DNA of 64,000 bases from MED-G105 sp050331095 (lineage in GTDB: Bacteria > Pseudomonadota > Alphaproteobacteria > Caulobacterales > Parvularculaceae), in contig JBHJHE010000010.1 in NCBI GenBank assembly GCA_050331095.1, positions 124,001-188,000 of the forward strand, in the 5' to 3' direction. The first letter of the stretch is position 1. Each line of letters begins with the position of its first letter. Under the pieces are notes generated by a model. That model did not search any database. It was not told where the DNA came from and saw only the letters and a list, made by a program, of their open reading frames with translations. The position numbers were made by a program, and so were the translations under genes. Of the stretch, positions 63,913-64,000 are shown one piece after another.

Positions 63913-64000
63913 ATGGGCGCGGACGCCAGGATGCATGACGACGCAGGACGCCGCCGCAGCGCGCCGTCTACGCTGCGCGTCGACCCGAAAGACCTCGACT
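63913..64000 (+). CDS. Start of a CDS cut by the right window edge
   Basis: An ATG with AGGAG seven bases upstream opens a frame to the end of the window: MGADARMHDDAGRRR followed by SAPSTLRVDPKDLD. Too short to identify. Confidence 0.45.
   Translation, partial: MGADARMHDDAGRRRSAPSTLRVDPKDLD

Overview
The window is a GC-rich bacterial chromosome segment. The gene order secY-adk-rpsM-rpsK-rpoA-rplQ, an ATP12-family chaperone gene, an EcfG-like sigma factor and a PhyR-like protein point to an alphaproteobacterium. The many secreted peptidases (S46, M1), the BNR-repeat protein and the DUF4212/SSS symporter pair would fit a Parvularculales/Caulobacterales-type marine lineage, but that placement is inference.

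Layout. 1-4738: end of the ribosomal-protein/secY/rpoA operon, closed by a strong terminator. 4.8-12.3 kb: a coiled-coil protein with a nuclease-like end, a Do-type protease broken by an in-frame stop, then a tightly overlapping chain rarA - fatty acid hydroxylase - crcB - RluC-type pseudouridine synthase - ATP12. 12.4-14.3 kb: EF-hand protein, lipB, orphan FliN-like protein. 14.3-16.8 kb: tRNA-Leu(GAG) whose 3' end is repeated 2.3 kb downstream, bracketing an AT-rich mini-island with a DNA adenine methyltransferase and a PD-(D/E)XK endonuclease. 16.9-24.7 kb: sugar-nucleotide and envelope genes (GDP-mannose pyrophosphorylase/AGE-isomerase fusion, GT39-like transferase, HAD-UbiA protein, acyltransferase). 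24.9-31.4 kb: SSS symporter with DUF4212 subunit, M1 peptidase, lipid kinase. 31.7-37 kb: a stress-response block. 37.3-47.1 kb: membrane and secreted proteins, including a BNR-repeat protein, dienelactone hydrolase, S46 peptidase and a glycosyltransferase broken by an in-frame stop. 47.1-60.2 kb: a molybdenum-enzyme region with an IorAB-like hydroxylase, moaA-D-E-B-C, moeA, modABC, an XdhC-family protein and a MocA-like cytidylyltransferase, interrupted by a sulfotransferase-like protein and a PKHD dioxygenase. 60.2-62.4 kb: AT-richer accessory segment with an IS3 transposase remnant and a DUF4411/XRE-ImmA toxin-antitoxin pair. 62.5-64 kb: folD, a DUF1244 gene and a CDS cut by the window edge.

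The most interesting region is the stress block (32.4-37 kb). It has an EcfG-like ECF sigma factor, Dps, a 43-residue membrane protein encoded directly upstream of dps, a phosphoesterase, a PhyR-like protein whose receiver domain has lost its phospho-acceptor Asp and conserved Lys, a ribbon-helix-helix protein, CsbD, a PH-domain protein and a DUF1328 protein. Two exact matches to the alphaproteobacterial general-stress promoter (GGAAC-N17-CGTT) sit in front of the PhyR-like gene and the DUF1328 gene, and near-matches sit before the sigma factor and csbD. I read this as a regulon centred on an unusual, probably phosphorylation-independent PhyR variant.

Three otherwise intact genes (Do-type protease, Crp/Fnr regulator, GT2 glycosyltransferase) each carry one in-frame stop with no frameshift. 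Adenylate kinase has two changes in its most conserved signature, and MoaD carries an extra residue after its essential terminal Gly-Gly.
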